NCBI GenBank assembly: GCA_046348365.1
Contig: JAXMEL010000003.1
Coordinates: 1 to 64,000, forward strand
DNA from: JAEUPI01 sp046348365
GTDB taxonomy: Bacteria; Pseudomonadota; Gammaproteobacteria; Burkholderiales; Burkholderiaceae_C
DNA length: 64,000 nt
Direction of reading: 5' to 3'
Part shown: in pieces, positions 1 to 7,885 of the stretch
Layout of the letters: every line of letters starts with the position of its first letter
Numbering within the stretch: position 1 is the stretch's first letter
Notes under the pieces: generated by a model
Database searches by the model: none
What the model saw: only the letters and a program-made list of their open reading frames with translations
Told to the model about the DNA's origin: nothing
Made by a program: the position numbers and the translations under genes

Positions 1-71
1 CTGACTCGCTGACGATGGTCGAGCGCAGCGGCCGCAGGCCGCGCAGCGAGTTCGGCAGCGGGGCCGCAAGA

Positions 72-206
72 CCGAGCAGCACAGCGCAGTCCTCGCCGCA
101 GGCGAGGACCGATCCATCATGAGCCCCGGGCGGGTACCCCCTGCCGCGCCGCGCAGATTCATGCAGGCAGCGCGTGCCTTCTATGCGATCGAACGCGAGT
201 CCGTAT
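72..206. repeat. Dispersed intergenic repeat, copy A
   Basis: About 135 bases that align with 43089-43228 at high identity. Shared parts are a perfect hairpin at 89-109 (9-bp arms, GTCCTCGCC / GGCGAGGAC, GCA loop), a GC-rich block at 120-152, and the tail TGCGATCGAACGCGAGTCCG. A third, shorter match to the 120-152 block lies at 5213-5245. The element sits directly 3' of the isomerase gene that ends at 220 on the minus strand. Bases 1-71 hold further GC-rich self-complementary sequence and no gene that I can support. Confidence 0.7.
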
Positions 207-219
207 GAACCGTCCAGCG

Positions 220-1083
220 CTACACCACGCGCTTGTGGCGCTCGATGCAGGTGTCGAGCACCTCGTCGCCGGGCCGGCTCCACCAGTGATCGGAGAAGAT
301 CTCCACCTCGGCGAAGCCGGCGTAGCCCGAGGCTTCCATCCAGCCGCGGATGGTGCGGATCTCGATCACGCCGTCGCCCATCATGCCGCGGTCGTTCAGC
401 AGATCGCGCGTCGGGGTCAGCCAGTCGCACACGTGCAGCGCGAGCAGCCGTTCGCGGCCGGCGCGCGCGATCTGCGCGGCGAGCTTCGGGTCCCACCACA
501 CGTGGTACAGGTCCACCGCCACGCCGAGCGCGCCGCTTCGCGCGGCGTCGAGCTCGTCGCACAGGTCGAGCGCCTGCTCCAACGTATTGATGCACGCGCG
601 CTCGGCCGCCTGCATCGGGTGCAGCGGCTCGATGGCCAGCGGCATGTTCACGCTGCGCGCATAGGCCAGCGTGGCGGCGATGCCGTCGCGCACCTCGGCG
701 CGCACGCGCGCGATGTCACGGTGCAGCGGCTTGCCCTCGAGCGCGCCGGGCAGCGAGCCCACCACCAGCACCAGGCACGGCGCGCCGAGCGTGCAGGCCT
801 CGTCGACGGCGCGGCGGTTGTCGTCGAGCGCGGCCTTCAGGCCCGCCGCATCGGCCGCCGGGAAGAAGCCGCCGCGGCAATAGCCCGAGAGCACGATGCC
901 GTGGCTGCGCAGCTGCCGCACGAGCGCGTCGAGCCCCACGGCGGCCACCTGGTCGCGCCACGGCGAGATGGCGCGAATGCCGCGGCGCGCGCATTCGTCG
1001 ACGATGCGGTCGAGCCGCCACTGCCGGCGCACGGTGGCGGTGTTGATCGAGAGCCAATGATGATCGTGGCTGAAGTCGCGCAT
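220..1083 (-). CDS. Sugar phosphate isomerase/epimerase-like TIM-barrel protein
   Basis: A 287-residue AP-endonuclease-2-like (xylose isomerase-type) TIM barrel, probably a cytosolic, metal-dependent isomerase or epimerase acting on a sugar or keto-acid. Candidate metal ligands are in the expected order: Glu152 in AIEPLHP, Asp191/His194 in DLYHVWWD, His217 in LHVCD and Glu261 in EVEIF. I chose the ATG at 1083 (MRDFSHDHHW) because the longer open frame upstream overlaps the dehydrogenase gene and has no family similarity. It is the last gene of the minus-strand catabolic run and follows the dehydrogenase by 7 bp. Substrate is unknown; a second paralogue is at 7878-8741. Confidence 0.85.
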   Translation of the reverse strand: MRDFSHDHHWLSINTATVRRQWRLDRIVDECARRGIRAISPWRDQVAAVGLDALVRQLRSHGIVLSGYCRGGFFPAADAAGLKAALDDNRRAVDEACTLGAPCLVLVVGSLPGALEGKPLHRDIARVRAEVRDGIAATLAYARSVNMPLAIEPLHPMQAAERACINTLEQALDLCDELDAARSGALGVAVDLYHVWWDPKLAAQIARAGRERLLALHVCDWLTPTRDLLNDRGMMGDGVIEIRTIRGWMEASGYAGFAEVEIFSDHWWSRPGDEVLDTCIERHKRVV

Positions 1084-1090
1084 GGCGTGC

Positions 1091-1990
1091 TCAGGTGCGT
1101 GGGCGCGGCAAACGCTCGCGCCGCAGCTGGCGGATGATGGCCGCGTTGTCGAGCGCGCCGTCGCCGGCGGCCACGGCCGCGCGCAGCAGCGCCGCATGCG
1201 CCTCGGTGAGCGGCAGGCGCTGGCCGGCGTCGAGCGCGCTCGCCAGCATGAGCTGCACGTCTTTCAGGTGCTGGTGCACGTGCGACTGCGGCGCGAAGTC
1301 ACCCTCGACCATGCGCGCGCCCTTGACCAGTGCCGCGTCGCTGCGCGCCGGCGTGGCGAGCACGAGTTGCAGAAAGGTCGCCGGCGCGATGCCCAGCGCC
1401 TCGGCGAAGACGAAGCCTTCGGCCAGCGCCGCGCGGTTCAGGCCGAGCACGAGGTTGGTGGCGAGCTTGGCGCGCGCGCCCATGCCGGCACCGCCAACAT
1501 GGATGCGCCGCATCGCCATCGCGTCGAGCAGCGGCGCCTGCGCGGCGATCGTGCCGGCCTCGCCGCCGAGCAGCATCGTTGCCGTGCCTTCGGCGATCTG
1601 CTCGCTCGACCCCGACAGCGGCGCCTCGAGCAATGCGATGCCGCGCGCCGCGAGCCGCGCCGCGAGCGCCTGCAGCGCATCGGGGTCGCCGGTGGAGCAG
1701 TCGATGATCGTGCGCACGACACTGCCTTCTCCGAGCAGGCCGCCGGCGCCTTCGATCACCTCGAGCACGCCGGCCGTGTCGTAGACGGCGAGCACCACGC
1801 AGTCGCAGCGCCGGCCCAGCTGCGCCGGCGATGCGGCCGCTGCGCCGCCACGCTGCGTCCATGCGGCGCACGCGGCCTCGCTGCGGTCGAAGCCGAGCAC
1901 GGCGAAGCCCGCGCGCGCGAGGCGCGAGCCGAGCGCGCTGCCCACCAGGCCGAGCCCGACGAGGCCGATCGGTGCCTGCGCGGTGTTCAT
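1091..1990 (-). CDS. Beta-hydroxyacid dehydrogenase (HIBADH/GarR-like)
   Basis: 299 residues, the usual family length. An N-terminal Rossmann fold (IGLVGLGLVGSALG, residues 8-21) binds NAD(P). The substrate-side motif EAPLSGSSEQIAEGT lies near residue 122. The catalytic lysine is Lys175 in GARAKLATNL, with Asn179 at the family spacing. The family reversibly reduces 2-hydroxy-3-oxo or beta-hydroxy acids, for example tartronate semialdehyde or 3-hydroxyisobutyrate. The ATG at 1990 overlaps the stop of the upstream SDR by 4 bp (ATGA), so the two are translationally coupled. A diverged paralogue lies at 17928-18854. The exact substrate cannot be told from sequence. Confidence 0.88.
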   Translation of the reverse strand: MNTAQAPIGLVGLGLVGSALGSRLARAGFAVLGFDRSEAACAAWTQRGGAAAASPAQLGRRCDCVVLAVYDTAGVLEVIEGAGGLLGEGSVVRTIIDCSTGDPDALQALAARLAARGIALLEAPLSGSSEQIAEGTATMLLGGEAGTIAAQAPLLDAMAMRRIHVGGAGMGARAKLATNLVLGLNRAALAEGFVFAEALGIAPATFLQLVLATPARSDAALVKGARMVEGDFAPQSHVHQHLKDVQLMLASALDAGQRLPLTEAHAALLRAAVAAGDGALDNAAIIRQLRRERLPRPRT

Positions 1991-2697
1991 CGCGGCAACG
2001 ACGCGCCGCCGCACACGGCGATGTCTTGCCCGGTGATCGCGCCTGCGTCGGGCGAGAGCAGGAAGGCCACCGTGGCCGCGACCTCCTCGGGCCGGATCAG
2101 CCGCCCGATCGGCGGCAGGCGCGGCGCGCTGCCGGCGCGCGCCGGGTCGGCGAGCATCGGCGTGTCGGTGGCCGCGGGCGAGACGACGTTGACCGTGACG
2201 CCCTGCGCCACCACCTCGGCGGCCCAGCTGCGCGCGAGCGACACCAGCGCGGCCTTGGTGGCTGCGTACTGGCTGCGCCCGGCCATGCCGCGCCAGATGC
2301 GGCTGCCGATCAGCACCACGCGGCCGCGACCCGCGCGCGCCATCGCCGGCAGCAGCGCGTCGGCCAGCCGCGTGCAGGCCTCGACATGCACGCGCCACAT
2401 CGTGGCGCCGTCGTCGGCGTCGAGCGCGCCGAGCGCTGCGGTGCGCAGCACGCCGGCGGCGTGCACCAGCGCATGCGGTGCGCCGGCGCTCATCAGGTCG
2501 GCGACACACGCGCGCAGGGCCGCCGCGTCGGCGAGGTCCACGCGATGCGCATGAAAGTGAGCATGCGTGATCGTCGCGTTAGCGAAATCCAGCCCGTGCA
2601 CTTGCCAGCCGTCGGCCAGCAGCCGCGCGGCTACCGCAGCGCCGATGCCCGAGCTGCTGCCGGTGACGACGGCCCGTGGTGCGCGCGTGTCCGACAT
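1987..2697 (-). CDS. SDR family oxidoreductase
   Basis: 236-residue classical short-chain dehydrogenase. The cofactor motif TGSSSGIG is at residues 12-19. The catalytic triad is visible: Ser132 (LIGS), Tyr144 and Lys148 (YAATK). An acidic-type NAD preference cannot be confirmed from the second strand (GLDFANA contains Asp37, which favours NAD). The gene starts 13 bp downstream of the Bug receptor gene and overlaps the following dehydrogenase by 4 bp. It probably oxidises or reduces a hydroxyl of the intermediate handled by this cluster. Confidence 0.88.
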   Translation of the reverse strand: MSDTRAPRAVVTGSSSGIGAAVAARLLADGWQVHGLDFANATITHAHFHAHRVDLADAAALRACVADLMSAGAPHALVHAAGVLRTAALGALDADDGATMWRVHVEACTRLADALLPAMARAGRGRVVLIGSRIWRGMAGRSQYAATKAALVSLARSWAAEVVAQGVTVNVVSPAATDTPMLADPARAGSAPRLPPIGRLIRPEEVAATVAFLLSPDAGAITGQDIAVCGGASLPR

Positions 2698-2710
2698 GGA
2701 TCGTTCGATC

Positions 2711-3676
2711 TCAATCGATGGTGATCTTCTTGTCGGCGATGATCCTGCCCGACGAAGCGATGTCGTCGGCCTGGAACTTCGCGAACTCCGCCGGCGAGCC
2801 GCCGCCCGGCACCAGCCCGTCGGCGAGCAGCTTCTCGGCCATGTCGGCTGCGAGCGCCTTGTTCACCGCCGCGTTGAGCTTGGTGATCACGTCGTCGGGC
2901 GTCTTCGCCGGCGCCCACAGGCCGTACCAGCTCGCGCATTCGAAGCCGGGCAGCGTTTCGCTCGCGGTGGGCACGTCGCCCAGGTTGGGCAGCCGCTTGG
3001 CCGACGTGACGGCCACCACGCGCAGCTTGCCGGTGCGATGGAACTGCACCGAGCCGAGCACCGGATCGATGAAGCCCTCGACCTGCCCGCCGATGAGATC
3101 CTGGAACGCCGGCGCCGTGCCCTTGTACGGCACGACCGCCACGCTGATGCCGGCCGCCTGCTCGAGCCGCGCGGTGCACAGGTGGCCGGCCGAGCCGATC
3201 GAGCCGGTGGCGAAGTTCAGCCTGCCGGGTTGCGCCTTGGCGGCGGCGATCAGGCCCTTGAGGTCGGTGACGCCGAGCTTGTTGCCGATGGCGATCGACA
3301 GCGGCGCTTGCGCCACCAGGCTGATCGGCGCGAAGTCGGTCTGCACCTTGTAGGGCACCGACTTCATCGTCAGCGGCGCAGTCACGAAGGTGCTGGCGTT
3401 GAAGAGCAGCGTGCCGCCGTCGGGCGCGGCCTTGGCCACCGCGTCGGCGCCGATCACGCCGTTGCCGCCGGGGCGGTTGTCGACGATGAAGGTCTGCCCG
3501 AACTGCTCGCCGAGGCGCTGCGCGAGCATGCGGCCGACCTTGTCGAGCGTGCCGCCGGGCGGGAACGGGATGATCATGCGCACCGGCTTGTCGGGCCAGG
3601 CCTGCGCCGCAGCAGCCAGCGGCAGCGTGGCCAGCAGCGCTGCGGTGCATGCAGCGACGAGGCGGATCTTCGTCAT
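2711..3676 (-). CDS. Bug-family TTT substrate-binding receptor (orphan)
   Basis: 321-residue periplasmic receptor of the tripartite tricarboxylate transporter type (TctC/Bug). A Sec signal peptide covers about residues 1-24 (MTKIRLVAACTAALLAT...AAAAQA). Then come the family marks WPDKPVRMIIPFPPGG and DNRPGGNGVIGAD, the loops that bind the carboxylate head group, and a C-terminal lobe with VPYKGTAP. No TctA/TctB pair adjoins it, so it may feed the TctBA encoded at 8738-10850 or work as a sensor. It lies between the SDR and the DUF993 gene with small gaps, so it is probably cotranscribed with them. Confidence 0.9.
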   Translation of the reverse strand: MTKIRLVAACTAALLATLPLAAAAQAWPDKPVRMIIPFPPGGTLDKVGRMLAQRLGEQFGQTFIVDNRPGGNGVIGADAVAKAAPDGGTLLFNASTFVTAPLTMKSVPYKVQTDFAPISLVAQAPLSIAIGNKLGVTDLKGLIAAAKAQPGRLNFATGSIGSAGHLCTARLEQAAGISVAVVPYKGTAPAFQDLIGGQVEGFIDPVLGSVQFHRTGKLRVVAVTSAKRLPNLGDVPTASETLPGFECASWYGLWAPAKTPDDVITKLNAAVNKALAADMAEKLLADGLVPGGGSPAEFAKFQADDIASSGRIIADKKITID

Positions 3677-3701
3677 GGTGTCTCCTCGGTGTGTCGTCGG
3701 G

Positions 3702-4874
3702 TCAGGCGATGCCGTGCAGTGCCAGCAGCGTCTTCATGCGCGCGGCCGCCAGCTCGGGGCGCAGCAGCAGCCCGGCCGCATCGGCAAGCCGGAACAGCTC
3801 GGCGAAGTGCAGCAGCGAGCGCGTGCTCTGCTGGCCGCCGACCATCACGAAATGGTCCTGCAATCCGTTGAGCCACGCCATGAACACGACGCCGGTCTTG
3901 TAGAAGCGCGTCGGCGCGCGAAAGATGTGGCGCGACAGCGGCACCGTAGGCGCGAGGATGGCATCGAACGCGGCGCGATCGCCGCGCGCCAGCGCCGCCA
4001 GCGCGGCCGAGGCGGCCGGCGCGATGGCGTCGAAGATGCCGAGCAGCGCGTCGCTGTGGCCCTGCGCGTCGCCGGCGATCAGCTCGGCATAGTTGAAGTC
4101 GTCGCCGGTGTACATGCGCACGTCCGCGGGCAGGCGCCGGCGCATCGCGATCTCCTTGTCCTTGTCGAGCAGCGAGATCTTCACGCCGTCGACCTTGGCG
4201 GCGTGGCGGGTGATGACGTCGAGCGCCACGGCCATCGCGGCCAACGGGTCGGCGCTGCCCCAGTAGCCGGCGAGCGCGGGGTCGAACATGTCACCGAGCC
4301 AGTGGATGATCACCGGCTCGCGCACCTGCGAGAGCACGCGGTCGTAAACGCGCCGGTAGTCGTCGGCCGAGCGCGCCACGCGCGCCAGCGCGCGGCTCGC
4401 CATCAGGATGATGCGGCCGCCCAGCGCCTCGATCGCACCCACCTGTTCCTCGTAGGCGCCGATCACGTCGTCGAGCGACTTGGCCGCCTCGGGCGCGAGG
4501 TGGTCGGTGCCGGCGCCGCAGGAGATCAGCGCACCGGGCATGTCGCGCGCGGCATCGAGCGAGCGGCGGATCAGCTCCAGCGAGGTCGGCCAATCGAGGC
4601 CCATGCCGCGCTGCGCGGTATCCATCGCCTCGGCCACGCCGAGGCCCAGGCGCCAGAGGTGGCGGCGGTAGGCGATGGTGGCGTCCCAGTCGATCGCGCA
4701 CTGCAGCCAGGGGTCGATGTCGGCACGCGGGTCGGTGACCACGTGCGCGGCTGAGAACGCGATGCGGTTGAACGGGCGATCTGGTTTTGCCGGGAACGCG
4801 CGGGGGGCAGAGAGCGTGTAGGGCTCTAGTGTTCGCTGCTGCGTCGGCAGGTTCAGCTTGATGGCGTCAGACAT
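3702..4874 (-). CDS. DUF993 family protein, DHDPS-superfamily TIM barrel
   Basis: 390-residue protein that I match to the DUF993 group of the dihydrodipicolinate synthase superfamily, class I aldolase or dehydratase-like TIM barrels. The candidate Schiff-base lysine is in the strand-like segment AAKVDGVKISLLDKDKE. The HWLGDMFDPALAGYWG segment is typical of the group. The function of DUF993 is not established; these genes commonly sit beside Gfo/Idh oxidoreductases and sugar isomerases, as here. The ATG at 4874 (MSDAIKLNLP) was chosen because the longer frame runs into a palindromic repeat. A second DHDPS-like gene is at 11992-13059. Confidence 0.75.
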   Translation of the reverse strand: MSDAIKLNLPTQQRTLEPYTLSAPRAFPAKPDRPFNRIAFSAAHVVTDPRADIDPWLQCAIDWDATIAYRRHLWRLGLGVAEAMDTAQRGMGLDWPTSLELIRRSLDAARDMPGALISCGAGTDHLAPEAAKSLDDVIGAYEEQVGAIEALGGRIILMASRALARVARSADDYRRVYDRVLSQVREPVIIHWLGDMFDPALAGYWGSADPLAAMAVALDVITRHAAKVDGVKISLLDKDKEIAMRRRLPADVRMYTGDDFNYAELIAGDAQGHSDALLGIFDAIAPAASAALAALARGDRAAFDAILAPTVPLSRHIFRAPTRFYKTGVVFMAWLNGLQDHFVMVGGQQSTRSLLHFAELFRLADAAGLLLRPELAAARMKTLLALHGIA

Positions 4875-4907
4875 GTATGTTGTCTCCGCATGCGATGAGC
4901 GTGGCGA

Positions 4908-5176
4908 GCAAGGCTGCGGGCGGGCAGGCCCGGGCGCTCGAGCCGGCGGCGCCTCGGCCCTGCGGGCCGAGGTTCCCTGCGCTGCTCGCACGCCAAGGGC
5001 GGCTCCGCCCCTCGCCCTCGCGCGGCCGCGACGCTGCTGGCGCAGCGCCGCTGCGCTCGGAGCTCGCCATGCTCGCCGTCGCGAAGCCGCAGAAGCGGCT
5101 TCGCGATCCCCCTTGGCGCGCTGCGCTGCTCGGCGCCGCCCGATTCGCGCCCGAGCCTGCCCGCCCACAGCCTTGC
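4908..5176. repeat. Palindromic intergenic element (MITE-like)
   Basis: The 393-bp gap between the DUF993 gene and the Gfo/Idh gene holds no gene. It is largely an imperfect inverted repeat. Terminal arms 4908-4937 and 5147-5176 match with two mismatches in 30 (each begins or ends GCAAGGCTG-GGGCGGGCAG). Weaker complementarity continues inward, with CGCCAAGGG in both arms. Nested hairpins include a perfect 12-bp stem with an AGAA loop at 5079-5106. No transposase is present, so the element would be non-autonomous. No target duplication could be identified. Confidence 0.65.
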
Positions 5177-5212
5177 CGGCATCGTTGATGCTCTATGGCG
5201 ACTGGCCTGGCG

Positions 5213-5245
5213 TGAGCCCCCACCGGGTACCGCCCGCCGCGCCGC
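5213..5245. repeat. Dispersed intergenic repeat, partial copy
   Basis: 33 bases with 28 identities to 120-152 and clear similarity to 43137-43169. It lies 23 bp beyond the stop codon of the Gfo/Idh gene on the minus strand, the same position relative to a gene end as the other two copies. The central GTCCTCGCC hairpin seen in the others is absent here. Confidence 0.5.
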
Positions 5246-5267
5246 ACACACATCACGCAAGCCGACA

Positions 5268-6431
5268 TCACACCCCCAACGCCGGCACATCCACCCACCG
5301 CCGCTCCTTCCAGCTCTGCAACGCGCACTCCACCAGCTGCACGCCCTTGGCGCCTTCGAACAGGTTCCACCGGAACGGCGCGTCCGCCACCACGTGGCGG
5401 ATGAAGGCCTCCCACTGCAGCTTGAAGCCGTTGTCGAACACCGTGTACTCGGGCACCGGCTGCCAGTGCTCGAAGAAGTTCAAAGGCTGCTTGACGTCGG
5501 GGTTCCACACCGGCTTGGGCGTGTTCACGCGCGTCTGCGTGCGGCAGTCGTGCAGGCCCGCCACCGCCGAGCCGTGCGTGCCGTCGACGTGGAAGGTGAC
5601 CAGGTCGTCGCGGCGCACGCGCGTGGTCCACGAGCTGTTGATCTGCGCCACCACGCGCTCGCCGCCGGGCGCCTTCAGCTCGAAGGTGGCGTAGGCCGCG
5701 TCGTCGGCGGTGGCTTGGTAGCGCCGGCCCTGCTCGTCGATGCGCTCGGGGATGTGCGTGGCGCCCAGGCACGACACCGACTGCACCTCGCCGAACAGGT
5801 TGTCGAGCACGTAGCGCCAGTGGCACAGCATGTCGAGGATGATGCCGCCGCCCTCCTCTGCGCGGTAGTTCCACGACGGGCGCTGCGCGGGCTGCAGATC
5901 GCCCTCGAACACCCAGTAGCCGAATTCGCCGCGCACCGACAGCAGCCGGCCGAAGAAGCCGGCGTCGACCAGCATCTTCAACTTCAGCAGCCCGGGCAGA
6001 AAGAGCTTGTCCTGCACCACGCCGTGCTTGATGCCCTTGGCCTGGGCCAGCCGCGCCAGCGCGAGTGCTTCGGCGAGGTTGGTCGCCACCGGCTTCTCGC
6101 AGTACACATGCTTGCCGGCCTCGATGGCCTGCGTGAGCAACGCCGGGCGCATCTGCGTGGTGGCGGCGTCGAAGAACACCGTGTCGTCGCGGTTCGCCAG
6201 CGCCTTGCCGAGATCGGTGCCCCAGCGCTCGATGCCGTTGGCCTTGGCCAGCGCGGCGATCTTGTCGGCGTTGCGGCCGATCAGGATCGGGTCGGGCATC
6301 ACGCGGTCGCCATTGGCGAGCGCCACGCCGCCCGCGTCGCGGATCGCCTTGATCGAGCGGATCAGGTGCTGGTTCATGCCCATGCGCCCGGTGACGCCGT
6401 TCATGATCAGGCCGAGTCGTTGCGTGGCCAT
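5268..6431 (-). CDS. Gfo/Idh/MocA family oxidoreductase
   Basis: 387-residue NAD(P)-dependent oxidoreductase. The N-terminal Rossmann half carries the family hallmark CEKPVAT with Glu112-Lys113-Pro114; the lysine is the usual catalytic residue. The C-terminal alpha/beta substrate domain includes GGIILDMLCHWRYV, where Asp/His are the usual catalytic pair, and FHVDGTHGSAVAGL. The family oxidises or reduces sugars and cyclitols at a ring or keto carbon. The ATG at 6431 has GGAG upstream on the minus strand (GGGAGACCTCCACC spacing). It follows the MR/MLE gene by 44 bp. Substrate unknown; co-occurrence with DUF993 and an isomerase suggests keto-sugar chemistry. Confidence 0.88.
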   Translation of the reverse strand: MATQRLGLIMNGVTGRMGMNQHLIRSIKAIRDAGGVALANGDRVMPDPILIGRNADKIAALAKANGIERWGTDLGKALANRDDTVFFDAATTQMRPALLTQAIEAGKHVYCEKPVATNLAEALALARLAQAKGIKHGVVQDKLFLPGLLKLKMLVDAGFFGRLLSVRGEFGYWVFEGDLQPAQRPSWNYRAEEGGGIILDMLCHWRYVLDNLFGEVQSVSCLGATHIPERIDEQGRRYQATADDAAYATFELKAPGGERVVAQINSSWTTRVRRDDLVTFHVDGTHGSAVAGLHDCRTQTRVNTPKPVWNPDVKQPLNFFEHWQPVPEYTVFDNGFKLQWEAFIRHVVADAPFRWNLFEGAKGVQLVECALQSWKERRWVDVPALGV

Positions 6432-6475
6432 GGTGGAGGTCTCCCGCTGTGGATGCGTGTGGGTGAAGCGTTGCG

Positions 6476-7885
6476 TCAGATCGGCGTCATGCGGGCCCAA
6501 TCGGGCATCGCCGCGCTGGCGAAGCCGGTGCAGGCGAGCGAGCCGATCGCGAGCTGGCCGTCGCGGATCGCCAGCCGCACGGCGCCGTGCGAGCGTTCGT
6601 AGAGGTCCGGGTGCGCGGCGATGAAGGCGCTCTGCTCGGCCTCGGGCAGCGCGGCCATGCCGTTCACGTAGTGGTGGCCGTTGCGCTCCACGTGGGTGAG
6701 GCCGAGCAGGTTCACGAGCGCGAGATCCTGCTGCACGGCGAGGCCGGCCTGCGTGGTGAGGTCTTCGCCCGACATGAAGAACCGCGGCGCGCCGGCCTCG
6801 GCGTTCCAGCGCGCGCAGCGCGCCGCATTCAGCAGCGACTTGTACAGACCCTTGCAGGTCTTGCTCGAAATGCCGCTGTAGCCGTGCTCGCGCGCGCGCT
6901 CGAAGGCATCGAGCGTGCCGTCGGATTCGTCGACGATCACCGGCTTCAGCGCCGCGATCGGCCGCACGTCGACCGCCAGCGCGCTGGCGCGCGCGATCGG
7001 CTGCTCCACGAAGGCGATCGAGCGCCACAGCCGCGCCAGCGCCGGCGTGTCGCGCACGCGCTCGAGCAGCGCCAGCACGCCGGCTGCGTCGGCGTACTGC
7101 TCGTTGCCGTCGAGCGAGATCAGGATGTCGCCGTCGATGCGGTCGAGCACCGCGGCGATCGCGGCGAGGCGCGCCACGTCGGCCTCGACGTTGCCGCCGA
7201 CCTTGAGCTTGAAGTGCCGGTGGCCGTAGCGCGCGACCACCTGCTCCAGCGTCTCGGGCAGGCCATCGGCGACGGGCTCGCGCAGATCGGCCGCGGTGAT
7301 CGCATCGACGAGGCCCACCGTGTGCCGCGCGGCGATGCGTTCGCTCGGGCTCAGCGCGGCGAGGAACGCGTCCCACGCGAAGCCGGCGAAGGCAGCGTGC
7401 CGCGCGCCGAGCCCCACGAGGTTGCGCTGCACGGCAGCGTAGAACGACACGCCGAGCGCGCGGCACAGCGCGTCGAGCAGCGCGCGGTCGATCAGCGCCG
7501 GGCCATAGCTCGCCAGCAGCGGGTTGTGGCCGCGCGCCGCGCCGGCGGCGAGCTGGGCGTCGTGATGCCGCGCGAAGTGGCCGAACGCGGTGTCGGGCGC
7601 CGCGTCGGCACGATACGCATCGCGCGCCAGGCGCAGCACGTCGCGCAGCTGGGCGAAGTTGTCGTCGTTGCTCAAGCGCAGGTTCTTGTCGAACCACTTC
7701 GGCGCCATCAGTTCGGCCGCGCCGCCGGTGGCCGTGGCGCCACCAGCCAGCTCGATGCGCGCGCGCACGAAGGCCTGCGGGCATTCGGTGAGCGTGACCA
7801 CGCCGAAGCGAAACGGCAGCCGCAGGCGCACCGGCCGCTCGAACAGAGCAATCTCACGCACGACGAAGCGCGGCGCCTCAGCCAC
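6476..7885 (-). CDS. Enolase-superfamily (mandelate racemase/muconate lactonizing-type) enzyme
   Basis: 469 residues, longer than the usual 370-400 of MR/MLE proteins. A capping domain occupies residues 1-150 and the barrel follows. Catalytic-type residues are present: Lys226 and Lys228 in HFKLKVGG, Asp259 in ISLDGNE, Glu294 in FVEQP, Asp319-Glu320 in IVDESDG and Lys341/Lys344 in SSKTCKG. Members abstract a proton alpha to a carboxylate and typically dehydrate sugar acids. Here it probably acts early in the pathway, on the carboxylate imported by the TTT system. It overlaps the upstream isomerase gene by 8 bp. The specificity cannot be deduced. Confidence 0.85.
   Translation of the reverse strand: MAEAPRFVVREIALFERPVRLRLPFRFGVVTLTECPQAFVRARIELAGGATATGGAAELMAPKWFDKNLRLSNDDNFAQLRDVLRLARDAYRADAAPDTAFGHFARHHDAQLAAGAARGHNPLLASYGPALIDRALLDALCRALGVSFYAAVQRNLVGLGARHAAFAGFAWDAFLAALSPSERIAARHTVGLVDAITAADLREPVADGLPETLEQVVARYGHRHFKLKVGGNVEADVARLAAIAAVLDRIDGDILISLDGNEQYADAAGVLALLERVRDTPALARLWRSIAFVEQPIARASALAVDVRPIAALKPVIVDESDGTLDAFERAREHGYSGISSKTCKGLYKSLLNAARCARWNAEAGAPRFFMSGEDLTTQAGLAVQQDLALVNLLGLTHVERNGHHYVNGMAALPEAEQSAFIAAHPDLYERSHGAVRLAIRDGQLAIGSLACTGFASAAMPDWARMTPI

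Noticed and set aside
5079..5106. Perfect 12-bp hairpin as an intrinsic terminator
   Set aside because: It lacks a T-tract on either strand and is part of a larger palindromic element, so no separate terminator was called.
5268..7784. 838-codon frame joining the MR/MLE region to the Gfo/Idh gene
   Set aside because: Only the last 387 codons match a family; the upstream part is the out-of-frame shadow of the 6476-7885 gene, which has intact active-site residues.
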